A stretch of DNA of 64,000 nt from Symbiodinium natans (GCA_905221605.1 CAJNDS010002292.1:186001-250000); one strand, 5' to 3'. Shown: positions 33,237 through 46,984, numbered from the stretch's first letter. Notes: generated by a model from the letters alone, not told the origin. A program made the numbers and translations.

Positions 33237-36200
33237 CAGGCCTTCGAGACCGCGGCTCAACCGATTATCGAGTCTGAGATGTACACACCGGAGGTTGGCA
33301 GATGTTGGCAGTGTACCGTTGGCAATGTTCTTCTTTACATCAGTGCCCCGATGACTTTTGGACCAGATTCTCAAGACAGACAACCTGACGCGATACTGCA
33401 TCCGCTTGGTTGCCAGGACCTGAAGCTGCTTGGAAGGTCTCGTGTGTTGGCAGCGCGAGCCCTGTTAAGGCGTATGGTCTGCACATGCCGGAGTTGTGGC
33501 TTGGCAGATTTGGCTACTATCGCATGCATCGAAGAGTTGCCTGTAGTGCCCAAGAAGCCAGGTTAGATAGATATGCAGAGAGGGCCGAGGAGCTCGCTGC
33601 GCAGCTGCAGCCAAGCCAGTGACGAACTTAGCATCCGTTGCTGCATCACGACCCTGCTTGCATTGTGCATCCGCGGTGCAGGTTCGGTCTCATTTTGAGT
33701 TCTTTCGCTCGAGCATCCCACCGACATGACAAGGCCAAGCTGTCATACTGAAAAGTCACGGAGGGGTGTCCGCCGATCAGCGCAAAGGAAGAAGCAAGGG
33801 ACAGGATACCCATGGAACCCTGACAAAGATGCCAGCCTGAGTGTCTTTGTGTGAACCGCACTTCGCAGATGCTGAAAGTCTTCAGCAAGCGAATGATGCC
33901 TCGCTTGCCACAGCTGGGCTCCCAGCGCTGTGTGAATCGTGTGATTGTCGCCGCCGAACGTCTCAGTTCCGGGCTTCTTGGGTTAGGTTTGTGCCCGCTG
34001 ACATCAGCCGGACATGCAGCGCCTATGCAAAGCTGCAGGAGCGTGACGAGGCATTATCTCAAGCTATCTCAAGTGAGTTTTGCTAAGTTTCTCGAGCCGG
34101 GCAGTCCCGTTGTGGTTCTCTCGAATATCTTCAGCCCTTCAGACTGGGCGGATGACTCTGCAAAGGTTGAAGCATTCAATTCTCCAAGCTTGGCAACAGA
34201 CATCGTGCTCAGCAACCCTTCTCTGCATGCAACTCTAAAAGTCGAGGAGTCGAAGAGTCGAAGAGTCCAAGAGGCCCAAGAGGCCCCAAGAGGCTAAGTA
34301 CTGTAAGCGTCGAAAAGCGCGGTCCCTGAAAGGCCCTACTCGTAGGTGGAGTTTAGGATGGTGGCTTCGGATTGGGAGTTCCACTCAGCTTGGCGTTCAC
34401 GCTTGGAAGATAGGCATCTCCACTTTAGTATGGCACGAACTCGCCCAAGCACCGTGACTACCATGGAGCCGGGGAAGCCCCAACCGTTTGAGGCCTTCTG
34501 TGCCTGCAGCATCTCGAGTCTTGGGCTTCGCTTTTCATCAGGCGCTGTTCCGACGAATGGCCACGGAGATGTGCTGCTCTTAGCGAGACTTGGCCATGCT
34601 CCCCATCCTTGCCTTCCTGTTTGCCTTTGTTTTGAGATTCTGAGGCCGCACAAGCTTCCTCTTTTCGAAGGATATCAGCTGGGTGCAGTCCGGAGCCAGG
34701 ATGCATGGCAGCCCCATATGTCCGCTCATGCCTTGTCCTGCACCAGTACTGCCCTTTGCCCGCGAAGCTGCAAGGTTGCAAACGCTTATGCGCGGATGGA
34801 CATCCGGGATGACCTTCTCTTTGATGACATCGCTGACGAGGTTCATACATGGAAGCTCCGCTTAGAGGTCTCAGCCGTGTCATGCTCTGCCCTTCAACAA
34901 CTCAACAACCTCGCCTCGATCTCGCCTCGATCTCGCCTCGATAGCTTTGAGCTAGCCCCGGAGGTTCTTCGCCGACCGCATGAATTGAACCACGCGTGAA
35001 GCTGAAACCTGACAGTTCTCTCAGCTGTGACCTTCACCGTCTGCACCTGTGCAACTTGAGTCGATAGGTGACCTTGCTACTTGTGGCAAATGCATTTGCC
35101 CGCTTCAAGATGGGCCAGCTGCTCAGACTTGTGGACACTGTACAGATAATGTGCCGAACTATGGCGACTTACCAGCGACAAAGATGGCAGGGCACCGCCG
35201 CTTGTGGCCAGTTCTGGCAGAATGGTGGCCCAGCTGAGCAAGCGCGAGTAACGGCACGAGTAACAATATTGAAGCGAGGCTGTCAGCGAATCGCGACTCA
35301 ACCCAGGCTGCTACAAGCACATCTGGACTTCCAGGCCCAGGCCGGAATCATCCGCACAGAATCAAGGAGACCTGCGCTGATGAGAGACAGCTGGCCCAAG
35401 GATGTTGGCACCGTGCTGAATGCCCTGAGCGCGGTCGACTTCCAGCACGAGGCATCGCTTGCTCTCCAAGCTGTGCCGATGTGTTTTCACACAGTTTTCC
35501 TTCACCAGGCGCTCGTTCGAACTCTTCTTCTGGTCCTGTCGGAGGTGTGTTCCCAGACTGGCATGTGCTGCTTGAGCTTGCTATGTGCGCGCGAAGGAGC
35601 CACTCCTCTCAGAAGCCAGTGCAGCAACACTCTGAGACGGCCTGAGGGTGTTAGCAAACGTTAGCAACAGCTTTGTTGTACTGGGGACTGGTTCTGGGTG
35701 AGCGGGCTTGAATGAGATGGAAGCTGAGGCCTTGTCTTCAATGCATTGGACCCTCAGACGCCAAAGGGGTACGGTCCGAGTACAGTCCGAGTACAGACTG
35801 AGTACAGCCATGTACAGCCATGTACAATGTGAAATGCATCTAAGGGCCGTCTCCGGCGGCCACAGTCCGCTGATGACGAGGCAACTCCGACCAGAACGAA
35901 GAACGACCCTTTGTCGTGTTTCGTCTAAGGCTGACGGTCTTCCCACTCGAAATGTGACTGCATTTACCTCTGAGATTGTATGTGTGCATGCTTGTGTCGC
36001 ACTGCCTCTGTGTGTGTGTGTGTCTCTCTCTCTCTCTGTTGTGTGAAAGGGAAGCAACATGCAGCAAACTGTCGCGTGCTGCGGAAGTGGCCGTCTCACA
36101 TACCTGAATTTCAACCGGACGGGCGTCATTCGTCGTCAATCAAGCTGCCAGTGGCAAAACGTGATCCTTGGTGAGGCAGTGCAGGCTGTTGCCGTGCTGT

Positions 36201-38020
36201 CTAAGCAAGCTTCAGCTGGGCTGGGTCCTCAGCATCTCCCACGTGAAGAGTGTTTCAGCATCCACCACCGGCATTTTTGGCTGAAGGCTGGACAGCCTGG
36301 GACCACCCGGTTTGATGCAGCTTCTCCACGCCTGCGCCAGGCAACAGATCGCCTTGACCGATCGGACTTGGAGAATGATAGATATTTGCACCACTTAGCA
36401 TCGTGTAGGAAGTGTAGTAGATGCGCTGGCTCCAACGAGGTGGAAGCCCCTGCAGTCAGCAGATCTGACAGAGGCGGCTATAGGCTTTTCCTTGTTCTTC
36501 AGTTCAACTTCAGTTCAACTTCTGTTCAACTGCACGGCACGCTGTGCGAGGGCATCCTGCGCAAAGTCCGCCAAAGGCTTTCAGAGTTCCAGGCGCAGCA
36601 GGAGCCTCGGCAGACTTTTGGCTCCGAGAGCGCTATGTTAAAAACAGAAGTCGGAAAGTTATGCGAAGTTCTGCGAAGTTCTGCGAAGTAATGCTAAGTC
36701 ATGCTAAGTTCACTATGTCTCCTGGTGCACTCCAGCGCACGGCTCCAGCAACGGGATGCAGCCATCCCAGCTCCTGGAAGCTGGAAGCTTGCTCACGTTC
36801 AATTGAAGTTCTCCCATGTTTTCTCCGCTTTCAAGCCGGTGAGGTGGCGCTCTTCACGCAGGTTGCAAAAGCAATTGTGCCAGAACCCTGATATCTCGAA
36901 GGTTGTGCACAATTCGTGGTCAGATTCATCCCAGCTCATCTTATCTTGCCTCCCAGATTTGCATTGTGATTGATGTCATCCTGATAGCATTCTGCACAGA
37001 TTGGCAAGCCCGGTTTGCCTAGGCCGCAGCTGCCGCAGTTCACTCCGCAGGCCGTACGTAGCTGAACCATCTTGTCGGCAAAGTGCCCACAGTCCTTGAT
37101 AGGCTTTGGCACTGACAGCTCATGGATATGCAAAGATTGAGGTGCGCCGGAGGCCTAGTGTCTACCTTGGATCGGAGGGACAGGGTTCGGGACAAAATGG
37201 CCAAGAGCCAAGGATCCGAGATCTTGTTTTATCTCATGGCGGAGGAGATTGTGCAGAAAATGCCTCTTTTCTCTGGCAGATACCTCAGCTTGCCAAGAGA
37301 GAGAGGGCCTTCGAGGATGACCTTGCACAGGTCAGGGCGTGGGCATGACCTTGCAGTCCTTTGCAACGCCGGCAACTAAAGCATGGCAAAATATGGCAAG
37401 TCGGTCATCGAATTCAGAATGGTCCACAAGCAGGACGCAGGTTGCGACCCTCAAAAGTCCAAACCCGAGGTTGCAGATCAACAACCAGAAGCTGGTTCGA
37501 GCATGCCAGTGCCTAGGGCGACACAAAGTCAGGAAGACCTGTGCCGAGTAGACGTCAGGCATCAAGCATGTGCGAGCACTCTCAGAGGAGCTCACTCTTC
37601 ATGAGGCTCCGGTATTTCGCAACCTTTCCGGCTGCATCCGTGCACAGAGGGACGCTCTGCAAGGTTGATGCCATAGAGAAAAGCCTGCGGCAACTCGAAG
37701 CGCTCCAAGCTCAGGACTAGCAGTGGCTTGCACTTTGCTCTCATCCGCCTCTGTCTATTTTCCAAGGCTGGATGGTTCAACGGATGCACTTCTGCGCAGC
37801 TTGCGACGAAAGCTCATGATGCAGGCGGCCCGGGCCACAGCAAGAGGTGTAAATAGTCACAGCCTGCAGCTCCAGTCGCTCCGTCGTTGTTCCAGATGTT
37901 CCTGGATGTCGTTGCTCTCATCGACTATCCTTGAGACTCGCAACCCAGGCCTATTCTCCAGAGGATGACCCCTGGGAAGCATCTGCCGAAAGTTTGCTAC
38001 AGAGGCTGTCAGAGGCTGGC
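33237..38020 (+). CDS. probable helical-repeat organellar RNA-binding protein (FASTK/OPR/heptatricopeptide-like), many exons, partial model
   Basis: Several exons share a repeated pattern, V-A-N-A-[YF]-A-[KR]-h-x(2)-RD-x-L-[FL]-x(2)-[IL]-A-[DE]-E-[VI], typical of alpha-helical repeats in mitochondrial and plastid RNA-processing factors. Best exons: 33241-33294 (AFETAAQPIIESEMYTPE), 33987-34072 (CSAYAKLQERDEALSQAIS, GTGAGT donor), about 34140-34200 (AKVEAFNSPSLAT), 34775-34867 (VANAYARMDIRDDLLFDD, IADEVHTWKLRLE), 35068-about 35145 (LLVANAFARFKMGQLLRLVD), 35401-35451 (DVGTVLNALSAVDFQHE), about 37112-37133 (HGYAKIE), about 37183-37300 (VRDKMAKSQGSEILFYLM, AEEIVQKMPLFSG), about 37760-37835 (FPRLDGSTDALLRSL) and 37950-38020 (SPEDDPWEASAESLLQRL). 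A terminal RAP domain was not found. It could be more than one gene. The family call rests on repeat pattern alone. Confidence 0.5.
34910..34942. repeat. tandem 11-mer CTCGCCTCGAT, three copies
   Basis: Three near-perfect copies of an 11-bp unit. Confidence 0.9.
36661..36711. repeat. tandem decamer TGCGAAGTTC, five copies
   Basis: Five imperfect 10-bp copies drifting from atgcgaagtt to atgctaagtt. Confidence 0.9.
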
Positions 38021-41000
38021 CAGGTCAGCCGACCATTGTTGCTTCTGACTGTGCACTCATCCTTTGCTCGGCTTCCTCGGCAAATCTGTCAGGCTGGGCC
38101 GATGCAAGCTGTGTCCACTGAGTCTGGTGACTACAGTGGTACATCCAGCAAGCACGAGCAGCCCAAAGAGCAAGCAGAGCCGGCCGAGTCTCTCGAGCCA
38201 AGCGCCTAATTTTGCGATCTTTAGCTTTCTATAGCTTCCTGCTTCTGCACAGTGAGTTGAGAGAGATGCCTTCACGAAGGTCTGCGCGTGAGTCACCAGC
38301 AGACCTCTGGACCATGTGGTTGCGGCCTACCTGCGGAACAGAGTGCGCTTATGCCGAACATTTCCGAACCATCCGTGCAAGGTCGCACGAGCCATCTGAC
38401 ACGGCAGAAGGACAGTCAGCACTACCTTGCACCACCTACGTTTTTTGTGAAGCCACAAAACAATCCTCGCTGGCAGGAGACAGTCTGACCTCGGGCGAGT
38501 CTGAGACGTCCACAGGCAGGTCAGTGTAATGATGCGGACCTCAAGAGCCATAGGTACTCTCTAGTCCGTTTACACATGAATGCAGGATACAAAGACCCAA
38601 GAACTTTCAACACTTATTTGGGCCTTATTATGTTGAGTTCCTTTGCGCGCGAAGTTCCATCTCTTTTTCTTGTGAGGAGCAAGTTCCCCCCTAGAAGCAC
38701 CTCATCTGAAGTGTTGTTGAGTGAGTAGCACCTTCGTTTCAGCAAGCCTTCGCGTCGACTCTGGACCAAAAGGTTCTGCTGGATCTCCAAGTGATAGATG
38801 ACACACGGCCTCCCCGGAGCACGAGCATACAGGACTCCAAAGCCCATGCCGCAGTGCCACAAACTCTGAACACACGAAGCTCAACATGGCTCAATGTTCC
38901 AGGTGTCGCACCGTGCCTTGCAAGGGAATCAGAGTAGCACAATTTGCAAAGGATTTGGGAACACCTCAAAGGCCGATACGAAAGACATGTGTATACATAT
39001 ATGTGTCGGATCAAGGCCGGAACCAGACTGATCGGCAAACGGAGAACGATGAGGACGACGACATGCCCGCACACTGCGAGGGCCAGCAGAATGGTGGAGG
39101 AAGAAGTGGGCACCGAGGACTGCGGAGACTCGCACGGGCAACAGCCGAGGATCACAATTGACGCGCTTGCAGGGCGGGGCTGGGGCTGGGGCAAAATTTC
39201 CCCTGTGGACGAGAGTGGTGCTCGGAACACGTAAGGCAGTGAGAAGGGGGCGTGACATGGCGGCTGAACAGACATGGAAACTGCCGCGGAAAGCAGCTCA
39301 GAATATTCAGTTCAATGTTACTTCTTGTTTTTATCACAGACTGGGCATCCAATCAGACTTGTGCATGCGTGCTTCTGGCATGAGACCTCCTCCGGACCTC
39401 TCTCATCTCAGATGTCCCGTTGCCAGGTGCGACACCTCGTTCTCGTCTGCGGGAGTACCTGTCCAGGTTGGGTTGGATTCGACGCTTGTCGTGAGGTTTC
39501 GTGAGACTGTACAGGCCAGAGCGGATCGGCCGCAAAACCATTGTGGTCGGAGGGGAGCAACGTGCAGACCGTGCAGGCTTCGGCATGACATTGCTGAGAC
39601 AAGAGGGTGCAGCCACATTTCCTCGATCGCCAATTGCCGCTGGCAAGTTGCCCAAGGTGGACGGAAACACGGACGCAGACACGAGAAGGTCAGCTAGTTC
39701 CCAAGTTCAGGATGGAAGCTGATCATTACCCCTGTGCTGGCGTCTGTGAAGCAGATTAGAAGCCATGCCGGCTTGACTGGGCACCTGCTGTTTAGACCTG
39801 GCGAAAAATGCGAAGCAAAGAAGTTCTCAAGAAGGGCAGACCTTGCACTGCAGCAGTCAGCAGGTGTCCAGTTCCTTTCAAGTTCATCTCATTGACAAGA
39901 GACGACTCGGAGGGAAGTTTGTGGGTATTTATTTGGCCTCGACACATCGGTTGACAACGAGCACTTCACACTGTCAATAGGGTCTTGTAGTGAGTTGTGA
40001 ATCTCCCGGGTGTTTTCAGAGAGCTTCGAAATTGCACTGCAACGTTGCATATGCCGTGTGAGCCCAGATGACCTTCTCAAGCTTTCAGGGCAGACAGGCC
40101 CTCATGACTTGAGAGCCAGCGACAGCGACAGGCCCCAAACGATGCATGGAATAGGGTTCTTGCCATATGCTGCCCGAATCATTGCAAAGTAGTCAATCTC
40201 TGACTCAGAGCACCATAGTGTCATACTCATGGCGCTTCGCAGATCGTCGCAGAAGCCTTGTTGCCAAAGCTGCAGCTGACTCTTTGCAACCCTTTGCATT
40301 TGACTCTGAGTCCTACGGCTTCCCTGTGAATTCTCTGAGGCAAAGTGGAGATGTAGAAAGCCAAAGTCTGGATGAGGAAGATTTCTTTGCAGCCTGGCCC
40401 CTGGCTGGCAGACTTTACGGCAAGTGCTGTCATGTTCTGCCAAATGCATCGCCCAACTGTCCACAAGATTGGGAGGAGTTGAAAAAATCAGAGCGGCCGT
40501 TTTGAAGTGGTTGTAATCCATCTCTCAAGTATCTGGATTCAACAATACTGGAAGGAGAATGTCCAGGCACATGGAGGTCAAAACTGTTGGGGGCTCGAAA
40601 TAGGTATGTAAGAGGTATACTATGAACAGAATTTCAAAAAAACCTCGTCCCCATTCCTATTTCTCGGACTCCTTGTCCATTTCGTTTGGCGACCCGCGCA
40701 AGACCTTTGAGACAGCTCAGGTCGGTCAAGTGACAGTTCGGCTGCCGCCGCTTGGACCTGCTCTGGGTTGGTGTCTATGCAGCCAGCCATGCCAGCAGAA
40801 TCTGAACTGAGGCTGGATTTCAGACCGCTGCCTATGCTGGCCCTTCTACTCAGGCGCTCGCCGAATGAATCAGCAACTGAGACTTCTTGCACATATGCGG
40901 CCTGTGATCGTGCCAGCTTCGCCGCTTGGGGCCTGCCCATTCTCCTTTTGGCAGATGCCGTGCTGCAAAAGCGGGACTCCCAGAGACATCGGAAAAGAGA

Positions 41001-44000
41001 GAAGGGCTTGTATGAGGCTTGTATGGGGTCTCGGCCTGCGCCTTCAGGAGGCTCTCCAGTGCATTCATGCTCTCATCTGCTCGTGGCTTAAAGCAGACGG
41101 AGCTCTTCAATCTTCAATAGAGTTGATTCATCTGCTACAGAGCAGATGCCTTCCGGAGAATTTCGAGGTAATTGTCACCTCCCTCCTGTCCGAGGCAGCG
41201 GAAAGTTGCCAGTACGACTGAAATTCGCAGAAGTATTTTTGGCTTTTCTGTATTTACCCGAGTTCATCCTCAAGCCTCTCGTCAACGACCCACGGCCGGC
41301 AACATCCGCGTGCAGGAGCGTTTGCTCTCTGCTGTCGTTTTATAATCGACTGACCATGTGGTTGTTCATGCTGTTGGTTGCTCTTGTTTCGGGCTCTTAC
41401 ATTCAGTTTCATGTTGCTCTTAGCGCTGCTTCGCATTCTCCCTCTGCCTCTCCCTCTTCCTCTTCCTTGCCTTCACTCACTCGGTGCGCTCTCTCTCGCT
41501 CTCTGTCTCTTTCTCTCAATCTCTGCTCTCTCGCTCTCTCTTTGCACCTCTGCTCTTCTGGCCCTGAACGACGCTTTTTCATGTTTTCTGCCGACAAAGC
41601 CAATTGGCCACTTGTGGCTCAAGTGCAACGCACCCCTGCTTGCTTGAGGACGGATGGTGGCAAGCTACTTCCCGGCATGCCTTCGGGCCACGTGCTGCGC
41701 TTTCCTCAACGCTGAACCGTAGGCCACGGCATATCTGCGATGCAAACTGGTGATGCGGGCAAGGATATGCCAATGCCTCTTGACGTTCTACATGCTGGAG
41801 GCATCTTGTTGTCCGTTTGTGTCTAGTTCTGAGGTGGCAGCAGCGAGCCGTAGACGCTTAGTGACTTAGTGAGAACCAACCATAGCAGTTGATTGAAGTG
41901 AGGGCCTGGAAAACACACGCTACTTCTTGCCCGTTTCAGGCGGTCCGACATCATATGCTGGCGGCTTTCATCTCAGCGTTCAGTGCTCCGTTCCATCCAA
42001 ACAATACATGCTTTTTGGCTTCAGTAGGGCCCGAACAAAGTTCCATTGGCTGGCAAATCGGACATTACCAACTATGCAGCTGAAGCTATGCCGTTGCGTC
42101 ATTGAATGGGCGAATCAGTGCTTTACATCTCATGATCTTGCGTTTTCGCTGGTATTCAGGCAGCCATTGTGCTGCTGCTGCTGATGCCCATGATGCCTTG
42201 GGCCCGCGCAACGCTCAGGTGACAAGCTGATCCGCACCGACAGGAGCTAACATGCACCGACAGTTGGTGTTGAGGTTGGTACAATGGCGACCACAGCCCG
42301 AAGCAGGCCTATTGATCCTATTGCATGTTTGATTGAAGAGGCTCCCGTCTGAAAGTCTTCCGATTTTCAATTCTTGCAGCGCGCTTGAGGTTGTCCTCAC
42401 ATTTATTCTGGCCACCATCATTGGTGTGAAACTCTGTGGAACTCAGTGGAATCAGTTTTGGGCATATAGGCACTTGCCGTCTCTGTGCTGTCTTGCATCT
42501 TGAGAGCAGACTTAGGTTTGATCGACTTTCTTGCTTTCCTACTTTGCTTTGTGGATGGCTTCTTTCTTACGACTTGGTGTCCAAACTCTGGGCAGATGCA
42601 CTGCATGTGGAGTGGGTCGTAACATTGTAAATGCGTGAAGCCAGCTGCGAACCGAGGTTGGGCCAGCGAGCCGCAGAAGGTGCTGACCGGGTAATAATCC
42701 GCACATTGCTCATTGGTTGTAGAGTACACAGTAGATCAATGCAGTTGTCATTCGGCAGTACCAGTTTGAAAGAGGTGCTGCTTGCAGAAGTTGCGCCGTT
42801 GCTACATCCATCAGCAGGCCCATTGCTGTTGCTAGCGGCAGTGAGAGCAAAAGAACTTCTTGAAGTTCCGCGGAAAACTGTAGGTTTTTGGCATTCACAA
42901 GTACTTTTGGTGATGTCATGCTAAGTTGCCCTTCATTACGAAAAGTGTGGACCAAAAGCCCTGTGTTCTCACACGTTGTAATAGTGCAGGGCTGTTTGAT
43001 GCTTGACGGATCCACGGCTGTTAGCTCGTGATCCTGAGCCATGCAGGGTACTGTAAGGTCTGCAAGAGCTTTATGGATGCACCAGTCAGGTAGATGAGCC
43101 AGAAAGCATGAGGCACGAGTCAGGGAAACCCGGCGCCGCCGCGAGTCGGGAGAAGCAATGCCTATAAAACTCGTAGTGTCACTCTGCGCGCGCACAACGC
43201 AGGACTTGCCCAGCACTTTAGTTCTTCACTCTCAAAGCGACGTGTCTCGTCTCTGCTTTGTCTTTCTGTGGTCTGCTGCTCCGTCTCTTTGCTGCTACCA
43301 AACGCTTCAAGCGACTTCCAAGCATTGACGTGCCAACACGACGAAAATCAATCGCAATGCGCCAAAATTACAGTCTCTTGACTTCTTACCAACAACTGAG
43401 TGAAACCGTGCTGAATACCATGTCAAAATCCAACATTTTGTGTGGGTCGACCTGCCCATTCGCGTGGAGATATCGTAGATAGACACAAGCCAAATGGTGC
43501 TAGCCCACGGGGGTAGATACGACAAACCCAGGGACAATTTCGTGGCGCTTCATGCTGATCGGCGTACTTGCTGCCTTCTCGAAGGAATAGGAATGAGCAA
43601 TGCGCGTGCATCAACGCGATTTACTGCGATGGGTCTCATCGTCTTGCATCCTACATCACGAGCTGCATATTTGGCAAGCAATATCGCACGGACGATGTTG
43701 GCAGACTGCCGAGAAAAGCTTGCTGCAAAGAGCACATGTGCATTTTGCGCGCACATGTGTGGGTGTGTGTGCGCGGTAAATGGCCTGCGTACACTGTGTG
43801 GCATGACTTGATATATGGCTGGCTTCTTAGAGAAGTCTTGAACCATCATGTTGTTCAGGTGGATCTTCGTTCAAGCAGCCCTGAGGAGTTTAGTCGAATT
43901 GCTCCTCATTGGTTTCACCCAGGGTTCTACGCGACGATGTCAGTCGAAAATGAGGAGCCTGAGTCAGAGTAGCAGAGTAGATCAGACCTTCCAGACCTTC

Positions 44001-44100
44001 ACAACTTTGAGGCGTGGCAACGAGGACTGCAGCTCGAAGCCTTTTAGCGGGACTCGAGTATACCTTTTGCAGTATAGGAGGGCACGTTTCCAGTTTCGCA
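38021..44100 (+). other. sparse interval, few supportable features
   Basis: 40190-40505 is open and reads GFPVNSLRQSGDVESQSLDE then DFFAAWPLAGRLYGK; this acidic segment could be an exon. About 41118-41215 reads LIHLLQSRCLPENFE then VIVTSLLSEAAES, also plausible. 41430-41570 is a CT-rich tract. A minus-strand open frame of 168 codons at 42710-43216 has no recognisable motif. The rest shows nothing I can support. Confidence 0.3.
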
Positions 44101-46020
44101 ATGACTCGTGTGATTCTCGCATTTGCCTTTGCCGCCTTCGCCGCAGCAGAGCCGCAGAGGCTTGGGGGAGTCTTCTTTTTGCGAATAGAGCTTGATTGTT
44201 CAGAGAATTTCAGAGCAATTCTCAGAGCGTTGATTGAGATTCCCAGGCCTGAGTTGCCTTCACTTCTCGGGGCACAGAGCAAGTCTGGTGACGTTCCGGA
44301 GTGCACTGGTACTGGAGACTTTCCAAGTGGTGCTCCCCTCTGCCGCCTGACTGCACTGAGTGTACTTTCCTTCGCAACCTTCTGTGACTTCTGTGGGCAG
44401 AGGACTGCACAGTCATGCGTCTTTTTTGTGTTACTTTATTGTTGTCGTAGCCAGGTCGCTTAATGCCGGCCCTTGTATTAGCACGACATTGAAAACAGTC
44501 TTGTTTTCCATGAGATCATGTTCGGCTAGGTAAGTAAGGACCAGAAGAACGCTGCGAATGTTCTAACCCTTCCCCTGCCAATGCAATCGGCCGTCAGGCC
44601 TTACCAGACTCTCATGGGACATCAGAAACTTTGTCAGAAACTACGGATCTCATAAGCGAAGCTGCGCAGTTCGCATGCAGCTCCAAGCCGGGGTGGGTTT
44701 GATGGAGTTGGAGCAGAGCAAGGCAGGAAAAAGGACAAGATAATCCCTTTCGCACATCTCAAGGGATCGAGTGATCTGAAGGCTACGGCGGCCAGCTCTT
44801 GGTGGAGACGTTTGCAATCAAGGTGGTGAGCTATGACGGAGCCTCCGGTGTGGCCACTTGGCTTCTCATTGCTTTCCCTCTTTTCACTGCCAGAACGATA
44901 AGAATCACGTGCTCTATTTTCGCTGAATCTCTGGCTGTCCCCTTGGCATATAGCCAAGTCAAGGACTGCAAAGCCTCTCTGACCCTTGCTAGCTTGCTTT
45001 GCTGTAGTATGCCTTGTTTCGAGCTGGAATCGCTTCTATCTTCTTGGGGCTACAGGATCCTGGTTAATGCTTGTTTAGCACTGCAGTACATGCAGCATGG
45101 TTCAGCTTCTGCATAGAAGGAACTCCAACTTAGTCACTTACTTGCTGCTTCCAATGTGCCTTTTGATCTGATTTGCTCTGTCAGTGTTTCAGACCTTTCA
45201 TTTCCATGCTGTTCGGGTCGCTGGATGGCACGCCATGTTCTGCCATAGTCTGCTGTTGTCTCTGTCTCTTCCGTCTTCTTGTGAGAGCGCTGATACTTCC
45301 AGAAGAGGTGCGTGTGTTGTATGGCGTTGACAAGGGTGTTCACATTGGTGTTGACATGGGTGTTGACATGGGTGTTGACATGGGTGTTGACATGGGTGTT
45401 GACATTGGTGTTGACATGCAGTTACGCGAAGATGTGTGCGAAGATGTGCGCGAAGGTTGACATGGAAATGAATGGCCCGCAGACTGGGCAGTGCTCCGGT
45501 GCAGCCTTCCACAACAACGACAATGTCATTACGATTGCAGATGGCTCCGGGTGCCCAGCAAAGCAAAGCCCCCAAAGTCCCCGCAAAGTCCCCGCAAAGG
45601 CCCCGCAAAGGCCCCGCAAAGCTCCTTCAAGTTGCATCGCTTAAAATCTTTCAAAAAATGAAGCCTTTCTCCAGAACAAGGAGGCCCAAGCGTGCCCTAA
45701 CATCTCAATGGGAAACGTGCGCTTCCCTGCAGGTGCAATCTATCAGGCTCAGAGTACACCGTTCGTTACTGCTCGGACCTCAGTCTTAGACGTCTCCATC
45801 TCTGCATGGTTAGCTTCATGGCAGGACAGACATGTTTGCGCTTGGTTGGGGATTGTCCGAAAGAGTGAGCTGTGGTGTGAATGGGTACCCAGTAGCCATC
45901 CTTCGCATCTTGCTTTGGGATGGATGCAGCATGAGCGCAGCATGGGCGTGCAGATCGGGCTTCGCAAGATGATTTCTCAGGCCCGGACCAGGACGGCTTC
46001 ATCATCAACCTGATCAAGCT
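44101..46020 (+). CDS. probable secreted protein, first exon plus candidate downstream exons (fragmentary)
   Basis: The ATG at 44101 begins MTRVILAFAFAAFAAAEPQR, a textbook short signal peptide with an A-A-A cleavage zone. Candidate downstream exons on the same strand: about 44782-44857 (GYGGQLLVETFAIKVVSYDG), 45456-about 45549 (NGPQTGQCSGAAFHNNDNVI then TIADGSG) and about 45984-46025 (PDQDGFIINLIKL). The Asn/Asp/Gly-rich character would suit an extracellular protein, but whether these belong together is unproven and no domain is named. Confidence 0.35.
45333..45420. repeat. 12-bp minisatellite GGTGTTGACATG, about seven copies
   Basis: Tandem 12-mers with GGTGTTGACATT variants. In one frame this would encode a G-V-D-M tetrapeptide repeat, so it could be coding or not. 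Directly precedes the probable exon at 45456. Confidence 0.9.
45572..45628. repeat. 11/12-bp tandem repeat (CCCCGCAAAGK)
   Basis: About five imperfect copies of a CCCCGCAAAG-based unit following the probable exon at 45456-45549. Confidence 0.85.
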
Positions 46021-46531
46021 CCATGCTGCAAAAAGAAAGTTCCTTTCATGTTCTGGCCGCTGCGGTGATGCGTAGATTGGGCTTCAGTTGTGTGTGCAGG
46101 CCCTGGAACGTTGATGTTGTCCTGTCCAGCCAAGCCTGCCCGTCGTCGCTGAAACAGGCTGAGAATTCAGAGCCTGAAAAGCAGGCCATTTTGCCGTGAT
46201 CTCTTTTCACAGTTATCACAACCTGTGGTAGCCGCATCCCTGTGTCTCAAATCCTTCTGAGGCTAGCAATGCCTAGCTGCCGTGGATGCAAATGCCATCG
46301 TCAATGCACGTCTTGCCTGGAAGATACTGGAAGTCATCTTAATTGTCAAGCAACAGAAGAGGAAGGCATGCAGGCCAAAAGCAAGTTGTGAGCGCTTCCG
46401 TTTCTGCAGGGCATCCGATGCTCACCCGGCGGCCACTGTTTCCGAGTTGTCCCACAATCCCTTCCCCCTAATGTTAAAGTCCACCCCCGCCCCGGTAGCA
46501 CTAAGACGCAAAACCTCAAAGGGTTTTTAGT

Positions 46532-46640
46532 ATCGGGGGGGGGGGTTCTTCTCGGAATGTCCGAACAAACAGCCCGTCCTTATTGTAGCTTGCTCGGAGA
46601 CCCTAATTCCAAGGGCTGCAGCCCCCCCCCCCCCCCCCCC
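46532..46640. repeat. poly-G then poly-C homopolymer tracts
   Basis: A G10 run near 46537-46546 and a C run of about 20 at 46622-46640, about 80 bp apart and able to pair as an inverted structure. A second G tract lies near 46901-46912 and a long C tract at about 47608-47628. Confidence 0.85.
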
Positions 46641-46984
46641 AACCGTGCCTTGGACGCTTAACGTCTATTCTGCGCGTGCTCTTTGTTCTTGGATTCTTCC
46701 CGAAAACCAATTCTGAAATTGGGTTCTCGTTTGGCGTTTGAACGCGGAAGGCGTTCTATCGGATCGCTTTTTGGCGAAAGAGGCCACGAAGAGGAGGCGG
46801 TCAACGGAGGAGGGTCGGACGGAATGAATTTTGACGGGAGGCCGCGGAGACGACACGGTCAAGGGAGGGACCATGCATGGAGGTTGACGGACGGGTTCGG
46901 GGGGGGGGGGGGGAGCGCGGATGGGGAGCGTGACATTCGGTTCATGGCAGGGGAGAGGGGACACGCGGACGCCCCTCCACACCT

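Noticed and set aside
41607-41624. ggccacttgtggctcaagtg resembling the end of the spliced leader
   Set aside because: Several mismatches or gaps and no retrogene downstream.
42710-43216. 168-codon minus-strand frame
   Set aside because: Composition acceptable but no motif, no splice context and on the strand with no identified gene; kept only as a mention in the interval entry.
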